A stretch of 60,000 bases of DNA from Membranipora membranacea. Taxonomy: Eukaryota; Bryozoa; Gymnolaemata; Cheilostomatida; Membraniporidae. Shown piece after piece: positions 48,462 through 59,290 of this stretch. The notes under the pieces were generated by a model. That model saw nothing but the letters and a program-made list of their open reading frames with translations. It searched no databases and was not told where the DNA came from. Every line of letters starts with the position of its first letter. The stretch's first letter is position 1. Made by a program: the position numbers and the translations under genes. Where the stretch lies: the NCBI GenBank assembly GCA_914767715.1, contig OU612071.1, positions 8,789,493 through 8,849,492 on the forward strand, read 5' to 3'.

Positions 48462-49187
48462 TCGGCCTTAACTCTTTTTAGGCTCCTTTTCACATTTATC
48501 ACCTTCTCAAAGCTGTTAACATAAGAATTGGGCTAGTAACATAGGATCGAAATTTAGATGCAGTACCATAGTTATTTTGCCGGTAGAATACATAGTTTTT
48601 CTTGCCTCAATGATTAACAGGATAGCTGGAGGTTCCCCTATAGGAGGGGGACGACTAATACGGCGTTTCCTGGTTAACCCCCAATAAGTTAGAAATAAAC
48701 ATTTGAGTAAGTACAGTAAGTTGCTGGAGAAAAGCATGGGCAGGGCAAGAACTTTAGAGGAGGAAATTCGGCCTCGATACTTTAGAAAAGGCGGAAAATT
48801 TAGCACCAACCACACATGCACCCAAGTCACCTTTCACACACTGAGAAATATAGTAACATAAGGTAGTTTTTTAGGGCGGGAGGGTGGGAACTGTGAAAAG
48901 AGGACTTGTCACTTCAGTTGTCTAGAATGAATGGGATGAGAAAAACCCGAGAACTAGAGAAAAGTAAATTTGCATAAACTCGCTATGGCTAGGTGCGCCG
49001 TGGTACAGGATAAGATAAGATAACTACAAAGTATGAGGCTCTGAGGCCAGATTGAAGCTAGTAAATTTTGCCATTTATAACACAGTACTACCTCGATACT
49101 TTAGAAAAGGCGGAAAATTTAGCATCAAAGGAGAGGAGTTTATAACGGAACTGCCTTTCACCAAATACACAGCCAAATAAAGTATCA

Positions 49188-49850
49188 GTTATGTTAAATA
49201 TAACGTAAGTAGGCATCTGATTTCCACCTGCCGTGAGCCTGTATCTGAGCTGCGGTCCATCCTCTCTTTCTAGCCCAAGTAGCCCCTCCATAACGGATAC
49301 AGTGCGGTGTGAGCTTTGACTTTGTCCCCGCTTGACAAGCTACACACTGTAATATTTTCCCAAGCTCCTGGGCGGAAACATCAAAGAGTGGTGACATGGG
49401 AGCTAGCTGTGGTACAAAACTCTGATGGTCGTAGAAACCCGTAAAAAGCTAATGCCATCATGCAGCGGAACTGGCACGCAACTCTAGGAGCAAGTATTTC
49501 AGCTGCCCTGTCAAGTCTGAGCAGATGACTGGAAGACACTGCAGTTTTCGTGCCTGCTGTAGACTCATTTCTAAGCCCTTTCAGCAGCATCTTGTGTTTT
49601 CTGAGTCCAGGGATACTTTTAGATCTAACTTGCGAAAAGAATGGCGTAGGGCGGAGATGTGAGTCAGTACTGTACTGTAACCAAGGCCCTCTTTCTTCAG
49701 ATGTGCAATCCACAACTCCACCAAAGATTTACAGGCTTCTGTCTGGTAAGAAATGTCCATGCCATCACAGAACTTATTGAATTTTGTTAAATTTTTTTCA
49801 TAAATCTTTGCAGACGTCGGGCATACTAACGCACCGATCAGTCTGTCCAC
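49188..49850 (-). pseudogene. Tyrosine recombinase of the DIRS-like element, broken
   Basis: Three overlapping frames give the family in order. The N-terminal core-binding part has YSTVLTHISALRHSF (49581-49850). The Arg box is ALAFYGFLRPSEF (49381-49713). The C-terminal part is TPHCIRYGGATWARKRGW and HGRWKSDAYLRYI (49194-49397). These hold the catalytic Arg, His-x-x-Arg and Tyr. There are frameshifts near 49620 and 49390, and the span between the Arg box and HxxR is much shorter than usual, so an internal deletion is likely. It would integrate the circular DNA copy in an intact element. Confidence 0.88.
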
Positions 49851-50148
49851 TTCTTCAAGTTCTACGAAAAGAAGAGGAAAGAATTGAATGTATCATTTAA
49901 TGTACCGATACCTAATTATTATAAGGTCAAGAAGAAACTAATTTAACCCTCGCCACAGGTGAAGAGATGCCCTGCTGCCAAGGGACGACTAATACGTCAT
50001 TGCGGTAACGGTTTTTTAGATCCATGTAATGAAACCCGAGTTGATTGGGTCGAGATGGTGGGGGATGACTATTGGATCTTATCTCATGGCAGGAAATGTA
50101 AGCCGAAATTTCTCTATTTTGCCTCTTGATAGGAGATCTGGACCGATA

Positions 50149-51180
50149 TTATCCACACCTTTCAAATGGAATGTGGAGATGTGAATATTCCTGTTCAGGC
50201 AGAGCTTTACAATGTATCCTACGTAGAGCAGGTTCCTTACTGTATAGCTTGTTGATAACGGCGACCAGGGCCATGTTGTCAGTGAACACTCGAATTGAAC
50301 AGTTGGTCACACACTCCTGAAGCATCAGGAGAGCAATCACTATGGAGAACAGTTCCAGCACTGCTATATTAGGCACTGCAACCTGAGGCCAGGATCCGTA
50401 AAACCACTGGTCTCCCCAGATGCCTCCAAAACCCACAGAAGTTGATGCGTCTGTGATTAACGGTGGGAGTGAATTAAAATCCGCCAGGACAATTTTGTAT
50501 GGTTTTTCGGGAGGGGCCTCAAGTAAAGCACACCACACCCTTAGATCCTCTTTCACTTCCTCACTCACTCGCCTTCTCTTGTTCTTACTCTGAGACAGAA
50601 CACCTGCTAATCCACCAAACACACGACTAAGGTAGGTGTGTCCTGCTCGCACCACTTGTGGCAAGTAATTCAGGGAGCCTGCTATCGACTGGGACTATTC
50701 TATACGCATCCGCTAAATCCACTTTGGCTAGCCACACATTACCAAGAGGCTGTCTAGCTACCATCCTCTTTGCAACATCCTCAACTGAACAATAATGGAC
50801 TGATTTATTTTCCTCTTTGATGAAGTCATTCACAGAGTTACCTTGTCGGGATGAAAGATTGAAAATCAATCGGTGCTTTGTTCCACATGGTTTTGGTATC
50901 ACATAAGGAGGAGATATTATCGTATCATATAGCGGAGGGATTGGGAAAGGCCCTATGATTCTATTGTGGTTTTATTCTTCTTTCAGCTTAGCCAATAGTG
51001 CGGTATTTGTTGGTCTGAGCCTCATTTCCATTTTTGGTATTGAGCAGTTCTCTTGAATGCCTAGTGAAAACCTGTTCGAGAACGCTTCTACCATAAATTC
51101 TTTGTCCACGCAACCCTCTAGTTCAATTGCCAGTTTGGATGGGATGACTGGAGATTGTATCTTATACCTCTCAAAATCTG
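50149..51180 (-). pseudogene. RT-RNase H polyprotein of the DIRS-like element, broken
   Basis: From 51180 downward: IPSKLAIELEGCVDKEF, then ENCSIPKMEMRLRPTNTALL, an in-frame TAA near 50980, then GPFPIPPL and KHRLIFNLSSRQGNSVNDFI and LAKVDLADAYRIVPV (RT motif A). The rest of the palm with the YxDD motif is deleted near 50650. RNase H follows: LITDASTSVGFGGIWGD, then ELFSIVIALLML and VFTDNMALVAVIN. These carry its catalytic Asp and Glu residues. The N-terminal and RNase H parts are well preserved, but the missing palm makes it inactive. Confidence 0.88.
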
Positions 51181-51309
51181 AAAATAAAGGTTAACATTAT
51201 GCAACTTGCTAGACACAATTATCTCTGCGCCAATCATAAATGTGACCAAACCCCCCCCCCCTTACCCATGCTAAGGAGCCCGACTAATACGGCATTATTG
51301 ACATCACCA

Positions 51310-52235
51310 TGCACAGTTAAGTTAAGAAGCCTTTTCTTTCGAGCATCTGTAGTCTGGGTGTTTGGCGCTATAGCACACCTTGCATTTATGGGCAAAGCGG
51401 CAGCTCAGTCCAACCTTACATCCCTCGTGATAGTTAAACTTGTGACAAAGCTTCCTTTTATGGGAAAGCTTGGCCCTCGATCTATCCTGGTCGCTGGTCT
51501 TTTTGGTGTCTTTCTTTACTGGCTGCTGGATGTTGTTTGCCAGCTCTGTAAGGTAATCTCTCCAAGACTATATCTGCATGTTGGGCTTTCAGTTTCCTAA
51601 ACTGGAAGTTGTACTCGACTGCCTCTTTTTCTGCCGCGTGCATTCTTTTTACAATTTGAAGATGGCGAAGCATGCCCTGAGCCTCACCATGAAATAATTT
51701 CAGAGTTGAGCTCATATATATGATATATGCATCTAACTATTTTTAAAAGACCAGATTCTCATTGTCTTCCACTTCCTCGAAGTAGCCGTCACTTAGGGTG
51801 AGTTTCTTCCTTGGTTGTTGCCAACGAGGGTGAGGAAGAAGGATTTTAATGTCCACAAACTTACCCAGTCAGACCTTTTCTCTGACTTCATCATCGTCCG
51901 ATGTTGTAGGGACGATGGGCACGGAGCCCAGAGGCCTGACCCTCTTGTTGCTCGCCTGCACCTGCACCATAGTCCTGAGATGTTGAAGCCTGTGCTGATT
52001 TCTGAGACGGGTAGGCCTGAGCTGAGTTCTGAGACGGGTAGGCCTGAGCTGATTTCTGAGGCGGGTAGGCCTGAGCAGAGTTCTGAGATCTTAAAGCCTG
52101 ACCTGAGTTCTCAGACAAGGAGGCCTGAGCTGAGTTCTGAGAATGGCAGGCCTGAGCTTAGTTCTTGGACCGGTTGGTATGAGCTGAGTTTGAAGACATG
52201 TTGGCCTGAGCTGAGTTCCGAAACTGGGAGGGCTT
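51310..52235 (-). pseudogene. Gag-like protein of the DIRS-like element
   Basis: The N-terminal part (52118 to 51891) is a run of 9-residue repeats (SAQAYPSQN type) written by a 27-bp DNA repeat. The middle part (51715 to about 51550) reads AAEKEAVEYNFQFRKLKAQH. After a frameshift comes WRDYLTELANNIQQPV, then KLCHKFNYHEGCKVGLSCRF followed by AHKCKVCYSAKHPDYRC. That Cys/His-rich C-terminus is typical of DIRS and related gags ('C..FN...C....C.F.H.C..C...HP...C'). Confidence 0.75.
51986..52232 (-). repeat. 27-bp minisatellite inside gag
   Basis: About nine units of GGCCTGAGCTGAGTTCTGAG plus seven variable bases. The 27-bp period preserves the frame and writes a 9-residue Ala/Gln/Pro/Ser repeat on the minus strand. 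Similar repeats on the plus strand are shadow translation. Confidence 0.9.
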
Positions 52236-52240
52236 AGAGA

Positions 52241-52721
52241 GGACTAACTTGTATCTTTTCTGGTGTGATGTGGTTTTGTTCGGAATGTCCATTAATCAAC
52301 ATTTGAACTATTGCAGCTTTCTACAAAATTACAAATTGGGTGTCATGGAGGTCATATTTGGAGTGGCCCTTTTCATTTAAATCATAAATATTATAACCAA
52401 CAAAATAGGTATTGCATGGAGGTAAACAAGTTTGAATAATTTATGATATGCTCTACACTATACAAATCTCTATTCAAATTTTTGCCATTATCAGTCTCCA
52501 GGTCCGTTTGAGACCGTTCTGCTTACTCAAGCATCTCCACATCCTCAACATCCTCTGCATCGTCTATAACTATTTCTGGCATCTGGATCCACAGCCCTTT
52601 GTAGCCTGCTCTGTAGATTATCGCACCAGTTGGTGATAGGTATCAGTCTTGAGGCAGTAAATGAACCATGTATAATGTCTTTAGAGATCTTATCCCAACC
52701 CTCGTCCACCCACTGGCTGAC
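52241..52721. other. Unassigned stretch
   Basis: Nothing recognisable; AT-rich with a short unconvincing plus-strand frame at 52448-52636. Confidence 0.4.
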
Positions 52722-53428
52722 AGTTAGGTATGAAGCCTAGAAGGGTGGAAAACAATTTGCTAAGGGTAGATTAGCACATATTTTGCACATGAAAAAATTT
52801 ATTGATTATCAACACCTTCCATGGGCAGCAACTAACTAATATGTTTAAGATATATCCCATACACGTCTTTCATGTTCCAAATTCTGGACAAATTGTTCGT
52901 AAGGAGACAAGTGCTTGTTCTAGTTTGTGATTGACTATGATGAAATATAATAAGATTCCTACAAGCTGGTGATTCCCTTAGTGAGCTGTTGCTCTACAGC
53001 AGAGATGTCTAGCCATCATTTTCACAGCACCCTCATTCTTTCCCTAAAAGGTTTATTAAGGGCCACATCGATGGATTGAACGAGGGATGTCCAACCTCCT
53101 GGCAACAGCACAGCATGAGTGTTTGTAAGTTTCTGAACTTCCTCCACCTTGTGGAAGCAGAACGGTCCATGATGAATAGAGTAGGGGGAAGAAAAAATAC
53201 CACCACGTCTTTTCCTGATAATTTAATTGAGGTACACCTTTAAAATCTCCCAAGTCATGCTGCAGCCTCAAGCCACAGTGATGTGTTTACCTATAGGAAC
53301 AATTTAGATTTATAATCGGATAGTCTGGGACAAAACAGCGCTGCCATAGCTGTTCCAAACTCCCAGACATTAGAGTAAGCTACACAAAAAGTTTGCCAAC
53401 CGTTGTGCTCTAAATGTTATATTGCCTT

Positions 53429-53500
<72 letters not shown>

Positions 53501-54400
53501 GCACCAACAACAACCACAACAACAACAAAGAAATTGAGACTTGATATATGAGATATAATGATATGACAAATGACATACGATATAAGATTGGTGGTAGACT
53601 CTTTCCTGAAGCTGTAACTAATAGTACTTCGGTGAGCCTCATATATTCATAACCTGGTGTATTGATTAGGACATCTTTAGATTGATTGGATAAATTGTCA
53701 CTCACATACAAGTATTTGCTTATTACACCGCTATTCACAAAGAGCATAGAAAAAAGTACATAATGTCCGAATATGTTGTAGATGAGGCCATATCAAAGTA
53801 GAGGTGAGTTCTGTATCAATTATGACGCTTGGATCGATTTCTGCAATTCAAATGGATGATAATATTGATTTGTGACAGCTATAAGTTTTACTGCAAACTT
53901 CGATAGGTACACCAAACCTCCCTTGTCTTTCTGGATAAGTAGACGGTAAAATGGTGTGCTCGCGTCTTCAACTGAATCTCATCAACTGAACACTCAAGCA
54001 GCTGTTAACATGTCTCACAGTTGACGTCTAACTTTTTGACTAAGTGAATTGGAGTATCAAGTGCAGATTTAAATTATCCTATATGCATGTCCATAGCCTA
54101 CAGTACTGTAGCTTTACTTTTGCCTTTACATAAGGGTTTATTGTCAATTAACTTAATCATATCACATTGCATCATGAAAGGAAAAAATAGGACAAAAGTT
54201 CAGTTTTCTTATATATCAAACTTCTTGTTATCATAACATTTATTATATATTTAAAAAAATCAACATACCCTGACATGTCAGACTACTGATATCTCCCATA
54301 TTTCCAACATATTCTCATAAGATTGATGAGGCCTAGTTATAGTCGCCAATGCTGAGAGGGAGCTTGGCATCTCTAGCATATCCTCCTCACAATTAAGGCT
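52722..54400 (-). mobile_element. Pogo/Tigger-type DNA transposon remnant, copy C
   Basis: It aligns with copies A and B. On the minus strand: LYFDMASSTTYSD near 53790-53830 (first catalytic Asp region), YEYMRLTEVLLVTASGKSLPP near 53560-53620, then a CTT-type frame disrupted by an (AAC)n array, and VEEVQKLTNTHAVLLPGG with TSLVQSIDVALNKPF near 53050-53160. It contains stops and a frameshift. The LPGG site is intact here, whereas copy B has a homopolymer expansion. Confidence 0.8.
53431..53527. repeat. (AAC)n microsatellite, about 97 bp
   Basis: It lies at the same position in the pogo alignment as short AAC-type tracts in copy B (29586-29610) and copy A (16784-16803). So it expanded in place after the copies separated. 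Confidence 0.95.
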
Positions 54401-55439
54401 GGAATATCAGTATTCTGTCTGTATCTACAAGAATTGAAAAGATGGTGGTCAACACAACAGTATCGATAATGATAAGTTTAATTCAGAATTGATGACACTA
54501 CGGTATGCAAGATAATAACCAAGTCGGGATGCTGGAGTTGCCCGCTTTAAACTCGTAGTTCGGCAACTCCAAGAACTAATTGAATATATTTTTGACATAA
54601 ACCAGGGAGTTAGGGACAAATTCCCTTTATGAGCCAAGGAGTCTCTAACTACATGGAGAACAAATAGGAAAATCGTTAGTGCTCATCGCAATCAATCTAT
54701 TTTTAGTAAGATATTCTCTCACTAACTGATTACTAACCTTCTATCCAGGTCATTAAACATGGTTTCTCTGAGCTCATGAAGACCAGGTTAAGAAGACCTG
54801 AAGAAGAGGTCTAATGAGAGAGATCGAGCTCGATTTCTCTGTACTGATGCTACCTGTTTTGCGAATGCAAAAACTAGAGGACACCACCGGGGAGGAAATT
54901 TAGAGCTTTGAATGACATAGCCAAATCTAAACGCCGAATCTTAGTCAGAACCCTAAGTAAATTGCTTCAGCAAATGGCGTAACTTAGCGGCCGACTTTTA
55001 ACCTCCAGTCAGCTTTTCCACAAGCTATGTTTACACCTTAATACTGAACAAATAACATTAACTCACTTGATGGATAACATATGAGTAAAAGAGACAGAAT
55101 CCAAATTATGGCTGAGAGAAACGTGGAGAAAAACAAGCTAGCCTGGTAATTTTTTTTCATCACAATGATGTGTTTGCGGTTGGGGTTTTGGCTTACTTTC
55201 ATGGGAAAACATAGAAAAATTTTCCAATGGCTGCAAGTGAAAATACCTACAAGTGTTCCACATGGTGTGACATGAAAAATTTTCCAAAAACATATGGCTG
55301 TTAGCGCTCTAAAACATAAATTTTCATGCTCAATTCCTATATTCTTAATGATAACTTATATGATGCGTCGCGTCTTGAATTTCGCAATAATTAAGTAGGA
55401 CGTTTTGAGCACTGCATTGTCCACTCTTGAGTATATAAT
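54401..55439. other. Unassigned stretch
   Basis: No gene is supported. A short inverted pair GGAGTTGCC/GGCAACTCC lies near 54532-54567. Confidence 0.4.
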
Positions 55440-55676
55440 AACTCGATGTCTGTCGCTCTTGCTCTCCGGGCGGAAGATCACTGTCTTTCTTGTCTAAAAC
55501 AGGTAAATTTGGTTAGTCACAGATTACTTTAGCAGCCCTTGATTTCTAGTAACGGTTCTTGTTTTTAGAACAATAATATTGATGCTTGCAGGTCTCAAGC
55601 ATCAATCTTGTATCCTTATTTTCGATGACTATGAAGCCATTGTTGCTCTTTGTGGAACAAGCACCTGCATACTAAC

Positions 55677-55943
55677 TCACCACTGAGCACGGACGAGGAA
55701 AGATACTTCTTGACTTTCTCCTTTGACACCGACACCGATCAGATCATCGACAAATCTTTCATATAGGTTTCCAATCCCTGGATAAATAGAAAGATTTTCA
55801 TTCACCAGCATAGAAAATTCATGATGGGATCTAAATTTTCCTTTCACCTTCCGGTTTACTCTGGACCAGTTGAGGACATATTCAAAATTGGCAAGTGTGA
55901 AGTAACTCCGAGCTGTTTCCGAGAACAGCAGTTTGGAGACCTT
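55677..55943 (-). CDS. Last exon of the duplicated unknown gene, copy B
   Basis: An acceptor TTGTAG precedes 89 open codons ending in TGA at 55677. Residues include FSETARSYFTLANFEYVLNW, RSHHEFSMLVNENLSIYPG and GESQEVSFLVRAQW. The frame is uninterrupted, and copy A has the same sequence broken by a stop (GS*FTLANF) and by extra DNA. No family is recognised. Other exons of copy B (near 57460-57560, PDETEELVDVEAILVAQVQH; near 58090-58250, LIACCDTLAAMDLLGEGFVS) are also readable. The donor after the latter has lost its GT, so function is doubtful. Confidence 0.5.
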   Translation of the reverse strand, partial: KVSKLLFSETARSYFTLANFEYVLNWSRVNRKVKGKFRSHHEFSMLVNENLSIYPGIGNLYERFVDDLIGVGVKGESQEVSFLVRAQW

Positions 55944-58746
55944 CTACAATCAATTAAAAAAAGTGATATGCTTTGTCATTAGTTGTGCGGGTAGGTATGT
56001 CTCGCTCTTGTATCACATTCTTATTGGCGGCATTTAGTAGCCTGCAACATCTATCAATATTGTGCTTTCAAGTTTTCTTTAATTGCCTCTGTTCTAGACT
56101 TTCCTCATGCAGATCCTGTTCAGTTTGCCAGGATGCAAACTCATACGGAGACTGTACCCATATACCTCCAACCCTGTCCTCTACTTCTTGACGCATCCTC
56201 TGCGCCAAGTCACAGTTTCTGCGAGTGAGCTTGTCACCATAGCTGGGAACGGTGATTTCCATCGGAACTGTAAACAAAATTGGAGTTATCTGTCACATGA
56301 AAATGGTCGAATAAATCAATCGAATAAAATTAGGTGATGTTCTAGTATTCTAGATTCTCTATTAGAGTTTAGTCCAATCACTGATATGTACTTAATCAAA
56401 TTCATCCATAAAGTTCCACAACACAACTGTTTCTGAAATCGAGTGATGTGACAGGATTTACAGTTCAAATACTTTGTGATGGCAGAAGGATAACAATCGG
56501 TAAACAGATAATATGAAACAGGCACATCAAATAAATCACAAATGCTTACATAGCGTACGCATTAAATCAAAGAGATGAATAATCATTGCAAAAATACTTT
56601 TCCATCTGTGTCACTCTAATTTGAGTACAAAAAATATAATCTTTATATGGCAATATTATTTAACAACTTTCACTCCCACATTTTGACCAACTGGCCTCAA
56701 GCCCTGCTTTTATGACTTCCTAAAATTATGATGTGGTGGTGATGTGACAGTATGCGCTTTTCCCCAAATATGGTCATGGTATAACCCTTATAAGGAAACA
56801 GCATAGACATGCTAGATGAATAGATATGCAAATGAGGGTGAATGATGATAAGTTTGCCAAGGATGGAAGACGCATGCATGGCATTGCAGAAACAAGTGCA
56901 CCAACTCCCCGCAGCTACAACAACAGTTCTATCACCTCCAGCCTCTTCATATATTGAGTCCAGCTTTTTTGTGGACTTCTCCGTAAACTGAGCACAGTCT
57001 CAACAGGCATCGTCCAAATGCGCATATCTTCAGACCATATTGCACCCTTCAAATCTTTACTGAAATTGAAAATCAGAAGATAAGCATTTTCGTTCATAAA
57101 CAACTCTACTTACATTTAAATTTCCATTGCCAAAACGTTGTTTTCATTGAATTGGGTTTTATCCCCTTGATCTTATTTCGATTGTTTTTTGTTTTGGTTT
57201 CTTTGCACATCAGGGAGAACATCTTTGTACATATATATATGTATATATATATATATAAATGAACCATGACTTCAACTTTTTTTCAAATTGGATCATTGAT
57301 CTTAATGTAAGGCATATTCAGTTGTGTCTGTCAGGCGATAGTCAAAATGACAGGATCATGCCATAATGCTAGTTTCTTCACTTGCAGGCTAAAACCATAC
57401 ACCAGATCCTGATATTCTATACATGGGGAAAGTTTAAATCTTGGGTATACCTGATTATCTGCTTTGGTGCCCGCCCTGAGCCTCGGAAGGCAATCATGTT
57501 GCACTTGTGCTACCAGGATAGCCTCGACATCTACAAGTTCTTCTGTCTCATCTGGCGTAAGCAAGAATTGATCAGTTACAGGTAAAAAATTAAAAAAATG
57601 GATGATGTTTCAAATAGATACTCTTGAAACATACATGACATGCAGGTATCAGATCATGCGTTTGATACAAATAACAAGAGCAGGATAAAACTATGCACCA
57701 TGTTCGATACAATTTCAGCCAATTAACCAAACAGTCTATCTCGACGTAGACATGTGTTATGTTGGTGAAGAAGCGTTTATTGGAAATAATATAATATAGT
57801 TCAAACACGCTGTCAGTTTTACCTACGATTTTCACTATGTTGAGGAGGTAGAGGAATATCCGTAGGGAGATCTCTCACCCACCAGTATATCTAGTTTTGT
57901 TAGGTTGTTAACTGGCCGGTGTTTTGGCTTCACAGTGAACACTTATGTTCAGGTTGTCTGCTGTAAAAAGGCAAAGAAAAATGATATAGCAAATCGAGAA
58001 ACTGAAAAACTATGCAGAAAAAATAAATTATTTATTATCTTTTTCAGGTTCAATGACTTTCAGTCAATGACACATAAACTTTGAACTTAAAATTGTTGCT
58101 GTCCATATTCCTATCCGTACATAGTCTCCTTGATTTTCGGAAACAAATCCTTCTCCCAGCAGGTCCATAGCTGCCAGTGTATCGCAACACGCTATGAGCC
58201 CGTAGGAAACGAGTGAGTAAGACGTTCCCCCATGTGCTACTGTTCACAACTATCTGAAAATATATCAACCGGCGCATAATTAAAGTGGATCATTAAAGCT
58301 AAAGCTGTATTAACTGAGATAATAAACAGGGTTGTATGAGAAGAAATTGCATTGAAAGACTGTGATTAACACTGTCTGAGAGCTAAGATTGCACTGTCGT
58401 TCCGTGTTGTCGCGAAAGAATTAGAAGGAAATATATTATTGGTTAAATATTAAAAACAGTTATACCATGCTTCAGGGCTCTCTTAATCATTGACAAAAAC
58501 GTTGGGGTCCTTGTCAACAATTCCTTATTAACGTCTTCCATAAACAAAGCTATATTTTCTATAGTAACATTTCCCCTAAATACGCTTTGATACTTCCTGC
58601 TAGCAATATCTCTTAAAGTGATAGCCCTACTAGGCCATGTTTGGTATGGTTTTAAAGATCTCAGGCTAAAAAGTCATTAGGGTATATGAAATAAAACAGC
58701 CTATGAACCTAATTCCAGTAAAACTGCTGCAAAGTCTGAAGATTGG

Positions 58747-58805
58747 GATCATAGTGGATCATAGTGATTTATTGCCTCCCCTGACCACTATGATCCACAA
58801 TGATC
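58747..58805. repeat. Hairpin, copy B
   Basis: Counterpart of 35593-35651. Its 20-bp arms have a single mismatch. Confidence 0.95.
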
Positions 58806-59056
58806 CTTGCTTGAATAACTGAAAAAAAACTAATTGCTATTTTCCACAATTTTCATTTTTTTATTATTTTTATTTGCCCTATGAACTAGGGATGGAACGA
58901 CCTCTTGAGGTTGCAGTTGAATTTCGGATATTTGACCTTGGATTTAATAGTGATCACTAGAGTGTAAACATCTATAAGGCAATCTTTTTATCAGACGTAT
59001 TCCATTATAGATACCAAATTTTCGGCTGCTTCCATATAAAAAGAGAAGGACAGAAG

Positions 59057-59290
59057 CTAGCTAGTCTTCTTCTCACATACAAAGTAAAGTTTATCGTTGC
59101 AACTGTGCTTAGCCCAGTGATTGTGTTGGTCCTCGCCCCAGGTGGCCACACAATGCTGGATGGATGGATTATTGGGCTCCCCTAACGCCAAGTAACTCAA
59201 AGTTACAGGCCCAGTATTGATACCATACCATTGGAGCTCTGAGCTGGTGCTGAGCTTTCTTGCACAAATCAATGCGGCTCCTCTCCACCC
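59057..59290 (-). CDS. C-type lectin, last exon (rest of gene outside window or unresolved)
   Basis: A TTTTAG acceptor at 59291 precedes a frame ending in TAG at 59057-59059. Residues: GWRGAALICARKL, QWYGINTGPVTLSYLALGEP, NNPSIQHCVATW, SCNDKLYFVCEKK. It aligns along its length with exon 4 of the lectin at 46498-46730, sharing phase 1 and WYGINTGPVT. It carries a canonical EPN motif (mannose-type in vertebrate lectins) but WAK where WND is expected. It faces the first lectin gene in convergent orientation, about 12.3 kb apart, so they are inverted paralogues. No upstream exon is seen before the window end. Confidence 0.85.
   Translation of the reverse strand, partial: GWRGAALICARKLSTSSELQWYGINTGPVTLSYLALGEPNNPSIQHCVATWGEDQHNHWAKHSCNDKLYFVCEKKTS

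Larger units (their letters stand above)
48650..52240 (-). mobile_element. DIRS-like tyrosine-recombinase retrotransposon, defective
   Basis: On the minus strand the order is gag (52235 to 51310), reverse transcriptase N-part (51180 to 50650), RNase H (50664 to 50149), then tyrosine recombinase (49850 to 49190). This order and the recombinase in place of an integrase define DIRS-type elements. A 34-bp sequence at 48772-48805 is repeated exactly at 49091-49124, and a 13-mer CGACTAATACG(G/T)C occurs three times (48652, 49986, 51281). Such internal and split direct repeats fit the circular-intermediate strategy of these elements. Deletions and frameshifts in every gene show it is dead. Its outer boundaries are approximate. 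Confidence 0.85.
55440..58948. repeat. Segmental duplication, copy B
   Basis: It is the same-orientation partner of 32210-35800. It includes the first ~62 bp of the hAT element found whole in copy A (here 58887-58948), then breaks off inside it. So the duplication happened after that hAT insertion, or the breakpoint used it. Copy B lacks the 635-bp TTAA insertion and has about 520 bp (56416-56936) not seen in A. A TA microsatellite lies at about 57232-57258. Confidence 0.85.

Noticed and set aside
51815-52237. Plus-strand protein with repeated SSETGRPEL units
   Set aside because: It is the antisense of the gag repeat. The minus strand fits the DIRS-like gene order.
53427-53747. Leu-rich membrane protein
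   Set aside because: The Leu run is the (AAC)n microsatellite read in reverse. Only the pogo-derived part upstream of it is meaningful.
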